The notes beneath the pieces are model-generated. The model was not told where the DNA came from. It was given only the letters and a program-made list of their open reading frames with translations, and did not search any database. Shown here piece after piece: positions 1 to 6,246 of a stretch of 19,202 nucleotides of DNA (position 1 is the stretch's first letter; each line of letters begins with the position of its first letter). Position numbers and translations under genes: made by a program. The DNA comes from Eubacterium sp. OM08-24 (GTDB lineage Bacteria > Bacillota > Clostridia > Oscillospirales > Acutalibacteraceae), in contig NZ_QSTA01000003.1 in the NCBI RefSeq assembly GCF_003438075.1, forward strand, positions 229,964 through 249,165, in the 5' to 3' direction.

Positions 1-131
1 GAGCCTACGACCGAGTGCTAAAGGTTGCAAGGACGATTGCCGATCTCGACAACAGCGAAATAATTAAATCAGACCATACCCTTGAGGCTGTGCAGTACCG
101 CAGCTTGGACAGGAAATATTGGGGAAAGTAG
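1..131 (+). CDS. yifB: YifB/ComM-family Mg-chelatase-like AAA ATPase, C-terminal end (partial)
   Basis: Only the last 42 codons are in the window (frame from base 3, TAG at 129-131). The visible peptide begins [16 protein letters not shown] and ends [15 protein letters not shown]. The [16 protein letters not shown] and [13 protein letters not shown] segments are the C-terminal signature of YifB/ComM proteins (known of the family). They form a AAA+ Mg-chelatase-like ATPase; in naturally competent bacteria ComM is a branch-migration helicase acting on incoming DNA, while its role in Clostridia is not settled. The gene start lies outside the window. The final 14 or so codons and the following intergenic DNA recur at 954-1058, so this gene tail has been duplicated. 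Confidence 0.85.
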   Translation, partial: AYDRVLKVARTIADLDNSEIIKSDHTLEAVQYRSLDRKYWGK

Positions 132-206
132 TGCGGCGGTTTGGGTTTTATTTTGCAAAAATATGGCATAAAACAGATATGCAATTCTGCCGATATAAGT
201 TATAAT
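88..206 (+). repeat. Direct repeat copy A: yifB tail plus downstream DNA
   Basis: This segment is repeated at 954-1058 in the same orientation. The first 25 bases are identical (88-112 and 954-978). Copy B then lacks about ten bases around the yifB stop, after which similarity resumes through CGGCGGTTTG, ATTTTGCA and finally CGATATAAGTTAT. The two copies bracket the HD-domain gene. Copy A also supplies a TATAAT box (201-206) upstream of that gene, without a convincing -35. Confidence 0.8.
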
Positions 207-243
207 AGAAAGTAATAAATTGGAATTTGAGGTGTAAAGATTA

Positions 244-843
244 ATGGAACTAACAAGAGAAATTGCTGAGAAAGCATTAGAAGAAGCAAATAAGGCAAAT
301 CCAGGACCTTGGTATGACCACAGCAAATATGTTGCTTTTGCTTGTCAGAATATTGCAAGTCATTGCCAAGAAATGGATGAGAATTTGGCTTATGTTTACG
401 GAATTTTGCACGATATAGGTAGATATGCCGGAGTTACTTCTGAAAAGCATTTAATAGACGGTTATCGCTATTGCATAGAAAGAGGGTGGAAAAAGGCAGC
501 ACAGATTTGCATTTCTCACGCTTTTATGATTAAAGACATTTCAACATATATTGGCATTTTTGATGTGTCAATAGAAGATAAAGAGTTTATGGCTCGGTAT
601 GTTAAAGAGGCTGTCTATGACGATTATGATTATCTGGTACAGCTCTGTGATGCATTAGCATTGCCAACAGGATTTTGTCTATTGGAAAAACGATTCGTAG
701 ATGTAACAATTCGATATGGAACACATCCAGCTACGGTTGAGCGATGGAAAGTAACACTTGGCATTAAAGAATATTTTGAGAAAAAGATGGGATGTTCCAT
801 TTATGATTGTTTACCTGGAGTAATTGAAAATAGTTTTCGATAA
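244..843 (+). CDS. HD-domain phosphohydrolase
   Basis: This 199-residue protein has an HD metal-dependent phosphohydrolase fold. The expected ligands are visible: H26 in WYDHSKYV, the H56-D57 pair in GILHDIGRY, H92 in ISHAF, and D136 in QLCDALA. Substrates of such single-domain HD proteins are usually nucleotides or phosphoesters, but nothing here fixes one. The ATG is supported by GAGGTG at 229-234, nine bases upstream. A TATAAT at 201-206 could drive it. It stands alone between two copies of the yifB tail (88-206, 954-1058), suggesting that it arrived or was duplicated together with that segment. A GC-rich stem-loop follows at 906-935. Family assignment is firm; cellular role is unknown. 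Confidence 0.85.
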   Translation: MELTREIAEKALEEANKANPGPWYDHSKYVAFACQNIASHCQEMDENLAYVYGILHDIGRYAGVTSEKHLIDGYRYCIERGWKKAAQICISHAFMIKDISTYIGIFDVSIEDKEFMARYVKEAVYDDYDYLVQLCDALALPTGFCLLEKRFVDVTIRYGTHPATVERWKVTLGIKEYFEKKMGCSIYDCLPGVIENSFR

Positions 844-905
844 AAGCGTAACTTCCAGTTTGTCGCACTGGCAAAATACAGAAAACAGTATAAGATTCAT
901 CAACC

Positions 906-940
906 GGCAGGTAGCTAAATCCTTAGTTGCCTGCCGTTCT
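906..940 (+). terminator. Probable terminator after the HD-domain gene
   Basis: GGCAGGTAGCTAA (906-918) pairs with TTAGTTGCCTGCC (923-935) around a 4-base loop, 13 positions including two G-U pairs. It is followed by GTTCTTT. The U tract is short and interrupted, so efficiency is uncertain. Confidence 0.6.
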
Positions 941-953
941 TTATGCCAATAAA

Positions 954-1058
954 CTGTGCAGTACCGCAGCTTGGACAGAAAGTAATACGGCGGTTTGAGT
1001 TTCATTTTGCAGAAACATTACACAAAAAAGATATACTAATTTAGCGATATAAGTTATG
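954..1058 (+). repeat. Direct repeat copy B: degraded yifB tail
   Basis: This is the second copy of the segment at 88-206. It begins with the same 25 bases (peptide AVQYRSLDR in copy A) but has no upstream yifB sequence, lacks about ten bases near the yifB stop, and carries scattered substitutions. Its TATAAT counterpart has become TATGAT. It is not expressed as part of a full yifB gene. Confidence 0.8.
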
Positions 1059-1103
1059 ATTAAGGTAAGTAACAGAAAAACATACTATCAATGAATTAGG
1101 AGC

Positions 1104-1211
1104 ATGATAATGCGTTATTAATGGATATTGATACCTTTTCTTATTTCTATTTTTATTTCTTTTTTATTAGAAAAATTATTGGGAAACGGGGAAAAAACAG
1201 AAAGAAGATGA
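1104..1211 (+). pseudogene. Possible small membrane-protein ORF with an internal stop
   Basis: ATG 1104 follows AGGAG at 1099-1103 almost directly. The frame reads MIMRY, then TAA, then WILIPFLISIFISFLLEKLL and a short charged end before TGA at 1209-1211. The hydrophobic stretch followed by a charged tail resembles a small single-span membrane protein inactivated by one stop codon. The composition is very AT-rich, so chance is possible. The rest of 1059-1284 holds nothing else I can identify. Confidence 0.2.
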
Positions 1212-1284
1212 ATAACAACTTCCGTCTTGTTACGCTGTAAAACAAAATTTTTCAAAAAGTAAATTCCAAAATATTATTATTTTG

Positions 1285-1313
1285 TTGAAAATTCCCTATA
1301 CTTATGCTATAAT
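1285..1313 (+). promoter_or_regulatory. Promoter of the C39-like lipoprotein gene
   Basis: TTGAAA (1285-1290), a 17-base spacer and TATAAT (1308-1313), with an extended -10 TG at 1305-1306. This is a near-consensus sigma-A promoter. Transcription would start near 1320, about 30 bases before the ATG at 1351. Confidence 0.8.
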
Positions 1314-1350
1314 TTTCATATATTTATGAAGTTAATGGGGTATTATTTAT

Positions 1351-2112
1351 ATGAAAAGGAACGGAGCAGTTAAAATTGCTGCTTTTATGCTTGCTGCCTT
1401 GAGTTTTGGTGCAGTCATTTCAGGCTGCGGCTGCAAGAAAGACATTGCCAAAGATTTTCAGGAAAACAGCAACGCTACGGTATCAAGAGCCTCAAGGGAC
1501 AGTTGCGTTATTCAAAACTTTGACATTATTTACCAAGAGCCTGAACTGCCCACGGGATGTGAAATAACAGCCCTCACAATGGCTATGAATTACAGCGGCT
1601 GCAATGTTGACAAATACACTATGGCTACCGAGTATCTGCCATGCACTCCTTATGACCTCGAATACGGCGAGGACGGCAACCTGTACGGCTCAAGTCCCGA
1701 GCAATATTTTATCGGTGACCCAACAAGTGTGTACGGATATGTATGCGGCACAACGCCGATTGTAACGGCGGCAAACAACTATTTTAAGGATGCAAAAAGT
1801 AAGTTGAAGGCTGTCGATATTACAGGTTCAACTCCGCAGGAGCTTTATGAGCTTGTCAACAAAGGCTACCCTATTGTAGTATGGGTTACAATAGGAATGG
1901 TAGAGCGCAGCGACATTGAAAGCTGGACGGCCACAGACGGCAAACAATACGACTGGTGTATGGACGACCACGCTGCAGATTTAATTGGATACAGCGCCGA
2001 CACCGTAACCATTGCCGACCCGATTAGCGGACTTGTAGTGTACCCGAAAGAAAATTTTGAGTCTGTATTCACCTCCAGGAATAACAAATGCGTTGTTATT
2101 AAGAATAGTTGA
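1351..2112 (+). CDS. C39-like cysteine peptidase family lipoprotein
   Basis: This 253-residue protein starts with a lipoprotein signal: basic MKR, hydrophobic residues 8-22 and the lipobox ISGC with C26 as the lipidated cysteine. The mature part matches the peptidase_C39_2 group of papain-like proteins: PTGCEITAL holds the presumed catalytic C70, DDHAADLIGY the histidine H207, and IADP D223 the third residue. Proteins of this group are exported and tethered to the membrane; substrates are mostly unknown. The start follows an ATGGGG element near 1335-1340 and a strong promoter at 1285-1313. It appears monocistronic; the nearest terminator-like hairpin downstream is at 2387-2426. Fold assignment is good; peptidase activity is inferred from conserved residues. 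Confidence 0.85.
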   Translation: MKRNGAVKIAAFMLAALSFGAVISGCGCKKDIAKDFQENSNATVSRASRDSCVIQNFDIIYQEPELPTGCEITALTMAMNYSGCNVDKYTMATEYLPCTPYDLEYGEDGNLYGSSPEQYFIGDPTSVYGYVCGTTPIVTAANNYFKDAKSKLKAVDITGSTPQELYELVNKGYPIVVWVTIGMVERSDIESWTATDGKQYDWCMDDHAADLIGYSADTVTIADPISGLVVYPKENFESVFTSRNNKCVVIKNS

Positions 2113-2169
2113 GTAACAGCAAAACTGATTTTAAGGTTTATTTATAAATATATACTTTATTTGTCAGTT

Positions 2170-2388
2170 ATGCAAACAAAACCACATTCCGCTCAAAAAA
2201 TTATTTCCGAATTATCTTGAATACTAAGTCAATTAAGCTCGGCTTTACACCTCTTACAGAGGACAAAACCATATGTAAATATAAATGTGTTTGACGGCGG
2301 AAATGACTATCGGTTATTTTATCTCGGCAACCGGCTGGAGAATATCGAAAAAGACAGACCATTCTTCTCCACTCTTTCACACGCATAA
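2170..2388 (+). pseudogene. Eroded ORF of unknown function with an in-frame TGA
   Basis: From ATG 2170 the frame encodes MQTKPHSAQKIISELS, a TGA at 2218-2220, then continues to TAA 2386-2388 with protein-like sequence: LSSALHLLQRTK, NINVFDGGNDYRLFYLGN, RLENIEKDRPFFSTL. The second part has convincing amino acid composition but no good start codon or ribosome binding site. I do not recognise the family. It is probably the remnant of a longer gene; it lies in the same frame as the preceding lipoprotein gene, which may be coincidence. Confidence 0.35.
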
Positions 2389-2426
2389 AAAAGCACACGA
2401 ACTTTTTACGGTTCGGGTGCTTTTTA
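2387..2426 (-). terminator. Terminator of the sigma/anti-sigma operon, probably bidirectional
   Basis: AAAAAGCAC-A-CGAAC (2388-2402) pairs with GTTCG-G-GTGCTTTTT (2411-2425), leaving one internal mismatch. The A and T runs flanking the stem give a U tract on either strand. It lies about 50 bases after the stop of the 2479-3504 minus-strand gene and also faces the plus-strand genes upstream. Confidence 0.8.
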
Positions 2427-2478
2427 TATACAATGGAGTTGTCGTTTTTTGTTCTATTCTGTGTTTGCTGTTATTCGG

Positions 2479-3504
2479 TTATTTTAATGTTGCGGTAATC
2501 ATAGGAACTGAACAAATCAAGGTGAGCAAGCTGCTGTTTGTGCCGTCATATCCGTTTTTTTCGAGATATTCGTCTGCATTTTCCTCGGTAATAGGCTCAA
2601 CCGAAAAGTCAACAGTCTGTGTTTCCTCTGTGCCGTCATTGTACTTTACTGTTACATCAACGGAAATGCCGTCAAAAAGTTGTGAGTAAAGCTCGTTATA
2701 CATATCAATGATATCCGATTCATCATATTCGGGATTAAATTCTTTATCGAAATTCTCACCGTATTTTTCGATGTATTCAGCTTTCACCCTGTCGCTCACG
2801 GCTTCACCGCAATAAAGACTATACGCATTATATTTACTTAAAATTTTAGCCGCTTTTTCACTGTCATTTGCCATAAGATAAACATTCATACTAACAGGAG
2901 CAACTCCGTCAGAATCCACTTTAACGCTTTCATCCTGCTTATCATAATCAACGGTAAAACCCGAGTAAAAATAATCGGCACCCGAATTCATATATATTTT
3001 CATAGTTTCATCGGCATTTTTGTTTTCAAAATCCGGTAATACTTTACCGCAATATACTTTTTCATTGTCATCTGTATTAAAAGTAAAATATGAATTGCCT
3101 TTTGCATTATATGTAATTGTACTTATGTTATCACCCTTGCAAGAAAGCAACAAATTAAAAGTTTCCTCATAGCTCTCATAGCCGTAAAAATATCTATCAG
3201 TCCTATCTATAGCGGCAACCTGTACCGGTTTATCTTTAGTTAATTCGGCAGCTGCGGCCGTAATAACAAATCCGTTTTGATTTTGAGCTGGTTGAGAAAA
3301 AAGGGCAAACGCACCTCCCGAAACAAGCATTGCCGCAACAAGAGAAGCTGCAATAACTTTATTTACTTTTTTATTTTTACTTTTCTTAATGTCAATAATG
3401 TTGTCATTGCTTTGCTTGCTATAAATATTTTCTATCGCAGAATTAACTGCATTCTCACTGATTTTAATATCATTGATTGTTTTCGTATATAAATTTTTAC
3501 GCAT
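2479..3504 (-). CDS. Membrane-anchored protein paired with the ECF sigma factor, probable anti-sigma factor
   Basis: The protein has 341 residues: a short N-terminal cytoplasmic part (about 1-48, ending in a Lys-rich stretch), one membrane segment (about 49-69, VIAASLVAAMLVSGGAFALF) and an extracellular region of about 270 residues rich in Asp, Glu and Tyr. No zinc-binding HxxxCxxC motif is present in the cytoplasmic part, and I do not recognise the outer domain. The role as anti-sigma factor is inferred from position: it starts 1 base after the sigma stop codon, its GGAGGA ribosome binding site lies inside the end of the sigma gene (3511-3517), and the topology is typical of single-span anti-sigma factors. 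The outer domain may sense an envelope signal. A terminator follows at 2387-2426. Confidence 0.7.
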   Translation of the reverse strand: MRKNLYTKTINDIKISENAVNSAIENIYSKQSNDNIIDIKKSKNKKVNKVIAASLVAAMLVSGGAFALFSQPAQNQNGFVITAAAAELTKDKPVQVAAIDRTDRYFYGYESYEETFNLLLSCKGDNISTITYNAKGNSYFTFNTDDNEKVYCGKVLPDFENKNADETMKIYMNSGADYFYSGFTVDYDKQDESVKVDSDGVAPVSMNVYLMANDSEKAAKILSKYNAYSLYCGEAVSDRVKAEYIEKYGENFDKEFNPEYDESDIIDMYNELYSQLFDGISVDVTVKYNDGTEETQTVDFSVEPITEENADEYLEKNGYDGTNSSLLTLICSVPMITATLK

Positions 3505-3505
3505 A

Positions 3506-3988
3506 CTAAAGTCCTCCTTCGGATAGAATTTTGCCGAGTTTTTTCCTTGCCCTTTGCAACTGCGAGCTTATTGTATTCGGGCTTTTGTGCAATATACAGG
3601 ATATTTCCGAAATCGAATAATCCTCATAATAATAAAGATAAATAACATTTCTGTACTGCTTAGGAAGTTGCCAAATTTCTTCCATTACGGACTTTGTTTG
3701 CGAATTCTCAAGGTATGTATATTTATCAATCGGCTCAATCTTGTTGCGCCAAAATGACTTATGAAAATTATTGCATTTGTTTACAGTAACCCGTATAAGC
3801 CAATACTTTAAATGCTCTTCATCATCAAGCGGCGGTTTTTTTGTAAGCAAAGCAACACAAACCTCTTGAAAAATATCCTCGGCGTCAGCTTTTGATTTTA
3901 AATTTTGATATGCAATGCGAAATATCATATCCGCATATTTAACAATTACTTTTTCAATTTTATTTTCAGTACTGAATGAATCTCTCAT
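3506..3988 (-). CDS. ECF-type RNA polymerase sigma-70 factor
   Basis: This 160-residue protein has the two ECF domains: region 2 with DAEDIFQEVCVALL (about 47-60) and region 4 with LPKQYRNVIYLYYYEDYSIS and the helix-turn-helix EISCILHKSPNTISSQLQRA near the C terminus. It would direct RNA polymerase to a small regulon and is probably held inactive by the membrane protein encoded next (2479-3504). I chose ATG 3988 because AGGGGG lies six to eleven bases upstream; an in-frame ATG at 4030 would add 14 residues but has no ribosome binding site. I could not identify a clear autoregulated ECF promoter upstream. Confidence 0.9.
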   Translation of the reverse strand: MRDSFSTENKIEKVIVKYADMIFRIAYQNLKSKADAEDIFQEVCVALLTKKPPLDDEEHLKYWLIRVTVNKCNNFHKSFWRNKIEPIDKYTYLENSQTKSVMEEIWQLPKQYRNVIYLYYYEDYSISEISCILHKSPNTISSQLQRARKKLGKILSEGGL

Positions 3989-4084
3989 TTGTAACCCCCT
4001 TTCACTAATAATACAACTAACCACGCTCATTTTCGTGCACTAATTTAAAATTTTTTTATTTTACAATATCAAATCTATAAAATA

Positions 4085-4119
4085 AAAAAGCATTACCCTA
4101 AATTTGAATAATGCTTTTT
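4085..4119. terminator. Bidirectional terminator-like hairpin
   Basis: AAAAAGCATTA (4085-4095) and TAATGCTTTTT (4109-4119) form a perfect 11-base stem with a 13-base loop. It sits directly beyond the second tRNA-Thr tail repeat on the minus strand, where it would stop any read-through from the tRNA before the sigma factor gene. It occupies the position that the tRNA-type hairpin has in the other units, but its sequence differs. Confidence 0.65.
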
Positions 4120-4121
4120 AA

Positions 4122-4321
4122 CGGAGCTGATAACGGTGGCAGTTCTTTTCAGGCTTGCTACCTCGTTTGTTGAGGCTTGTTCACAATCATACTTTCATCA
4201 ACTCTACGCCCTAAAAACAGTACACCGTACTGTTTTCTTAACGGGCTTTCAAATCCCGTTTTAAATTTTCATTATAAATCAAAAAGAGATATCATCTATA
4301 ATTTAGATAATACCTCTGCTT
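4122..4321 (-). repeat. tRNA-Thr tail repeat, distal unit
   Basis: This is one of two tandem units of about 200 bp next to tRNA-Thr. Each unit begins (plus strand) with GGAGCTGATAACGG, the last 14 or so bases of the tRNA including part of its CCA end. It then has a spacer, a small stem in the CCTC...GAGG region, TTGTTCACA, a perfect 10-base hairpin (4214-4236, AAAACAGTAC/GTACTGTTTT), a T-arm-like hairpin (AACGGG...CCCGTT, 4240-4261) and a terminator hairpin (4281-4317). From about 4173 onward the two units are nearly identical; 4137-4170 differs. No protein is likely here. Confidence 0.8.
4281..4317 (-). terminator. Terminator copy in the distal tRNA-Thr tail unit
   Basis: AGAGATATCATCTA (4285-4298) pairs with TAGATAATACCTCT (4304-4317), followed on the minus strand by five U. 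It duplicates the hairpin at 4483-4519 with one change that weakens the stem near its base. Confidence 0.6.
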
Positions 4322-4522
4322 TGGAGCTGATAACGGGTGATTGTAATTATTCAAACTCTTTGCCTCGCCTACTGCGGCTTGTTCACAACCATACTTTCAT
4401 CAACTCTACGCCCTAAAAACAGTACACCGTACTGTTTTCTCAACGGGCTTTCAAATCCCGTTTTAATTTTTCATTATAAATCAAAAAGAGATATCATCTA
4501 TAATTTAGATAATATCTCTGCT
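4322..4522 (-). repeat. tRNA-Thr tail repeat, proximal unit
   Basis: Second unit, immediately 3' of the tRNA on the minus strand, with the same order of parts as 4122-4321. The hairpin AAAACAGTAC/GTACTGTTTT is at 4416-4438. The 13 bases TTCAAATCCCGTT at 4450-4462 (plus strand) are the exact reverse complement of 4533-4545 inside the tRNA T arm. The stretch GCCTCGCCTACTGCGGCTTG followed by TTCACA (4362-4387) recurs with few changes at 14354-14379, beside the tRNA-Trp fragment. Confidence 0.8.
4483..4519 (-). terminator. Terminator of tRNA-Thr
   Basis: Read on the minus strand, AGAGATATTATCTA (4519-4506), loop AATTA and TAGATGATATCTCT (4500-4487) form a 14-position stem followed by a U run. 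It starts only a few bases after the CCA end of the tRNA. Confidence 0.85.
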
Positions 4523-4598
4523 TGGAGCTGATAACGGGATTTGAACCCGTGACCTCGTCCTTACCAAGGACGCACTCTACCTCCTGAGCTATATCAGC
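4523..4598 (-). tRNA. tRNA-Thr, anticodon GGU, CCA encoded
   Basis: The minus-strand sequence begins GCTGATATAGCTCAG and ends TATCAGCTCCA. The acceptor stem GCTGATA/TATCAGC pairs fully. The anticodon arm CGTCC-TTGGTAA-GGACG shows anticodon GGT (reads ACC/ACU, Thr). The T arm ACGGG-TTCAAAT-CCCGT is perfect. The body is 73 nt (4526-4598) plus CCA at 4523-4525. It has its own promoter (4635-4663) and terminator (4483-4519). Confidence 0.97.
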
Positions 4599-4634
4599 AG
4601 ATTAAATTTTATTATTGTGATAAACAACATTAGT

Positions 4635-4663
4635 ATTATATCACATCTGTTTTAAAAATTCAA
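4635..4663 (-). promoter_or_regulatory. Promoter of tRNA-Thr
   Basis: On the minus strand, TTGAAT (4663-4658), a 17-base spacer and TATAAT (4640-4635), with an extended -10 TGA directly before it. Transcription would start about 30 bases before the mature tRNA. Confidence 0.75.
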
Positions 4664-4762
4664 ATGTTTTTTAGTATTTTTTTAAAAAATCGAGAAATTT
4701 TTTTGGTAAGAAAATTCAGACAGTTATATCTCATTTTAAGTGTCCGCATTTGCATAACACAA

Positions 4763-4792
4763 AAGGCAGGGCTGTATTATCATCCCTGCCTT
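4763..4792 (-). terminator. Terminator of the zinc-ribbon/flavoprotein/nicotinamidase operon
   Basis: AAGGCAGGG (4763-4771) and CCCTGCCTT (4784-4792) make a perfect 9-base stem with a 12-base loop. On the minus strand it is followed by TTGTGTT. It lies about 65 bases after the stop of the 4857-5378 gene. Confidence 0.7.
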
Positions 4793-4856
4793 ATAGATTA
4801 ATATTTAATTTATTACAAGTTTAACATTCAAAACATTGCGGTAGGAAAACTAATGA

Positions 4857-5378
4857 TTAGATCACTCGGATTCCAAGTCCACGCATAACATTGAGTGCAG
4901 AAGTATTGAGCGACTCATCGTTTGAGGCGGTTGCATTGCTGTCAACTATTAATTGTGCATTTGGCAAAGCGGTTCGAGCGAGAACGGCATTTGAAATAAC
5001 GCAGATATTAGACACAAGTCCGCAAAGCTCGATTTCCTTGTAATCGCACTTTCTGAGATAATCAAAAAGTCCCTCACTGCCATAGGTACACTTTTTAAAG
5101 ACTTTGTCGTTTGTTTGCACCATTGACTTAATTTTGCCATAAAGTTCGTGACCTTTTGTGTATTCAATGCAATGTTCGATTGGCAATATTTTGCCCTCAA
5201 AGGTTTTGAGATAATCGCTTTGGTGGGTATCGAGAGTAAAGATTACATCTGCACCCTCTGCCCTATACTCAGAGATTTTGCGAGCTATTGTATTTTCAAG
5301 TCTTTCAGCTCCATCAAAGCCAAGTGTTCCGTTTACAAAGTCCACTTGATAATCAACTACAATCAAGCATTTTTTCAT
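4857..5378 (-). CDS. Isochorismatase-family cysteine hydrolase, probable nicotinamidase
   Basis: The protein has 173 residues. The cysteine hydrolase triad is visible: D9 (IVVDYQVDF), a Lys at 95-96 (VFKKCTYGS) and the nucleophile C126 (GLVSNICVISNAV). Metal-ligand candidates typical of nicotinamidases are D50 and H52 (TLDTHQSDY) and H69 (PIEHC). Nicotinamidase converts nicotinamide to nicotinate for NAD salvage; a related amidohydrolase is possible. The ATG has GGAGC eight bases upstream, and the gene starts 10 bases after the stop of the flavoprotein gene, so they are probably cotranscribed. A terminator follows at 4763-4792. The length is slightly short of the usual 180-210 residues but no core motif is missing. 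Confidence 0.8.
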   Translation of the reverse strand: MKKCLIVVDYQVDFVNGTLGFDGAERLENTIARKISEYRAEGADVIFTLDTHQSDYLKTFEGKILPIEHCIEYTKGHELYGKIKSMVQTNDKVFKKCTYGSEGLFDYLRKCDYKEIELCGLVSNICVISNAVLARTALPNAQLIVDSNATASNDESLNTSALNVMRGLGIRVI

Positions 5379-5388
5379 AGTAAGCTCC

Positions 5389-6081
5389 TTATTTCCACGG
5401 GCGTTTTTTGCCGTCCCAGCCTTTGTTGTGCCAATAGTCCGTATCAGCCTCGTTCCAGCCGCTTTTGTGCTGAATCATACGCATAATTTCAAAAAAGCCT
5501 TTGGTTTTCAAGCCAACCTTTACCCTGCCGTTTTTCGCCTTTATTTTATTGGCGATGGCGGTAGTCTTTTTGTCAATTTCTGCTTTTGTCTTATCGCTAA
5601 TTCTGCTATATGACATAGCACGCACATTAACACCATATTTGTAAACTTTTGGTACACCCCAAAAGAAAAGACTATCTGCGATGTCTTTATTCGTTGACTT
5701 TGTACCCGCTCCGGCTGCGGTAGAAATACAAACTGCCTGCTTTGAAAACATCTTCTTTTCAGGACGGTGTACCATCCAGCGGTAGCCGTAATGGTCAAGA
5801 AAACTTTTCATAGCGCCTGTTACATGATAAACATAAACAGGACTTGTAAAAATAAGAACATCTGCCTCATCAATAGCATTTGTGAGCTTTTCAAGCCTTT
5901 GATAATGTGGGCAAAGCTGTTCGCTTTTTAAAATGCAGGCGGTACAGCCAATGCACATATCGCCGAAATCCTTTGGCAAAAAGTACTCTGTTACCTCACC
6001 GCCGAGCTTGTCGGCAAGCATTTTGCCAATGTGGTATGTAGAACCTTTATGACTTTGACCGTTGATGACAGTAATTTTCAT
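5389..6081 (-). CDS. Flavodoxin-like NAD(P)H-dependent oxidoreductase with a four-cysteine cluster
   Basis: This 230-residue protein has the flavodoxin-like fold of NADPH-dependent FMN reductases: a phosphate-binding loop INGQSHKGSTY (residues 6-16) and TSPVYVYHVTGAMKSFLDHY, the segment that contacts the isoalloxazine ring. Cysteines 43, 46, 49 and 57 (CIGCTACI, then LCPH) resemble the compact motif binding an Fe-S cluster in iron-sulfur flavoproteins; cluster binding here is inferred. The C-terminal part (about 150-230) is lysine-rich. Its ATG overlaps the stop of the zinc-ribbon gene (ATGA) and the nicotinamidase gene follows after 10 bases, giving a three-gene unit around redox or nicotinamide cofactors. 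Confidence 0.85.
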   Translation of the reverse strand: MKITVINGQSHKGSTYHIGKMLADKLGGEVTEYFLPKDFGDMCIGCTACILKSEQLCPHYQRLEKLTNAIDEADVLIFTSPVYVYHVTGAMKSFLDHYGYRWMVHRPEKKMFSKQAVCISTAAGAGTKSTNKDIADSLFFWGVPKVYKYGVNVRAMSYSRISDKTKAEIDKKTTAIANKIKAKNGRVKVGLKTKGFFEIMRMIQHKSGWNEADTDYWHNKGWDGKKRPWK

Positions 6082-6233
6082 TCTTTTATCTCCACCGGTT
6101 TTTCGTCAAAGCCTTCTATTTTAAAACGCAGACCGCAGGTTGAACATTCGTAGTACGGTTTGCCGTTGTTTTTTCCGTCATCAACAATGAGCATAGGACT
6201 TTCGCAAAAAGGGCAAAGTTTAATATCTTCCAT
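6078..6233 (-). CDS. Small zinc-ribbon protein
   Basis: A 51-residue protein starting MEDIKLCPFCESPMLIVDD and ending in VEIKE. Two CxxC pairs, CPFC (7-10) and CSTC (about 33-36), form a classical zinc ribbon similar to the Lar-like and other short zinc-finger proteins. The start is supported by CGGAGAA six bases upstream of the ATG (6231-6233). The stop overlaps the ATG of the flavoprotein gene as ATGA, so the two are translationally coupled. Function is unknown; an accessory role for the reductase, or nucleic-acid binding, are both possible. Confidence 0.8.
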   Translation of the reverse strand: MEDIKLCPFCESPMLIVDDGKNNGKPYYECSTCGLRFKIEGFDEKPVEIKE

Positions 6234-6246
6234 AGTTATTCTCCGT

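Noticed and set aside
1121..1240. A 39-codon ORF rich in Phe and Tyr
   Set aside because: It has no ribosome binding site, and the alternative frame beginning at 1104 has both the site and a more plausible membrane segment, although with an internal stop.
4122..4522. CRISPR-like array
   Set aside because: There are only two long units that are near-identical through most of their length, with no short repeats and unique spacers and no cas genes.
4177..4531. Two short plus-strand ORFs with similar peptides in the tRNA-Thr tail repeats
   Set aside because: They are similar only because the DNA is a tandem repeat made of hairpins and tRNA pieces. No ribosome binding site is present and the frames run into the tRNA region.
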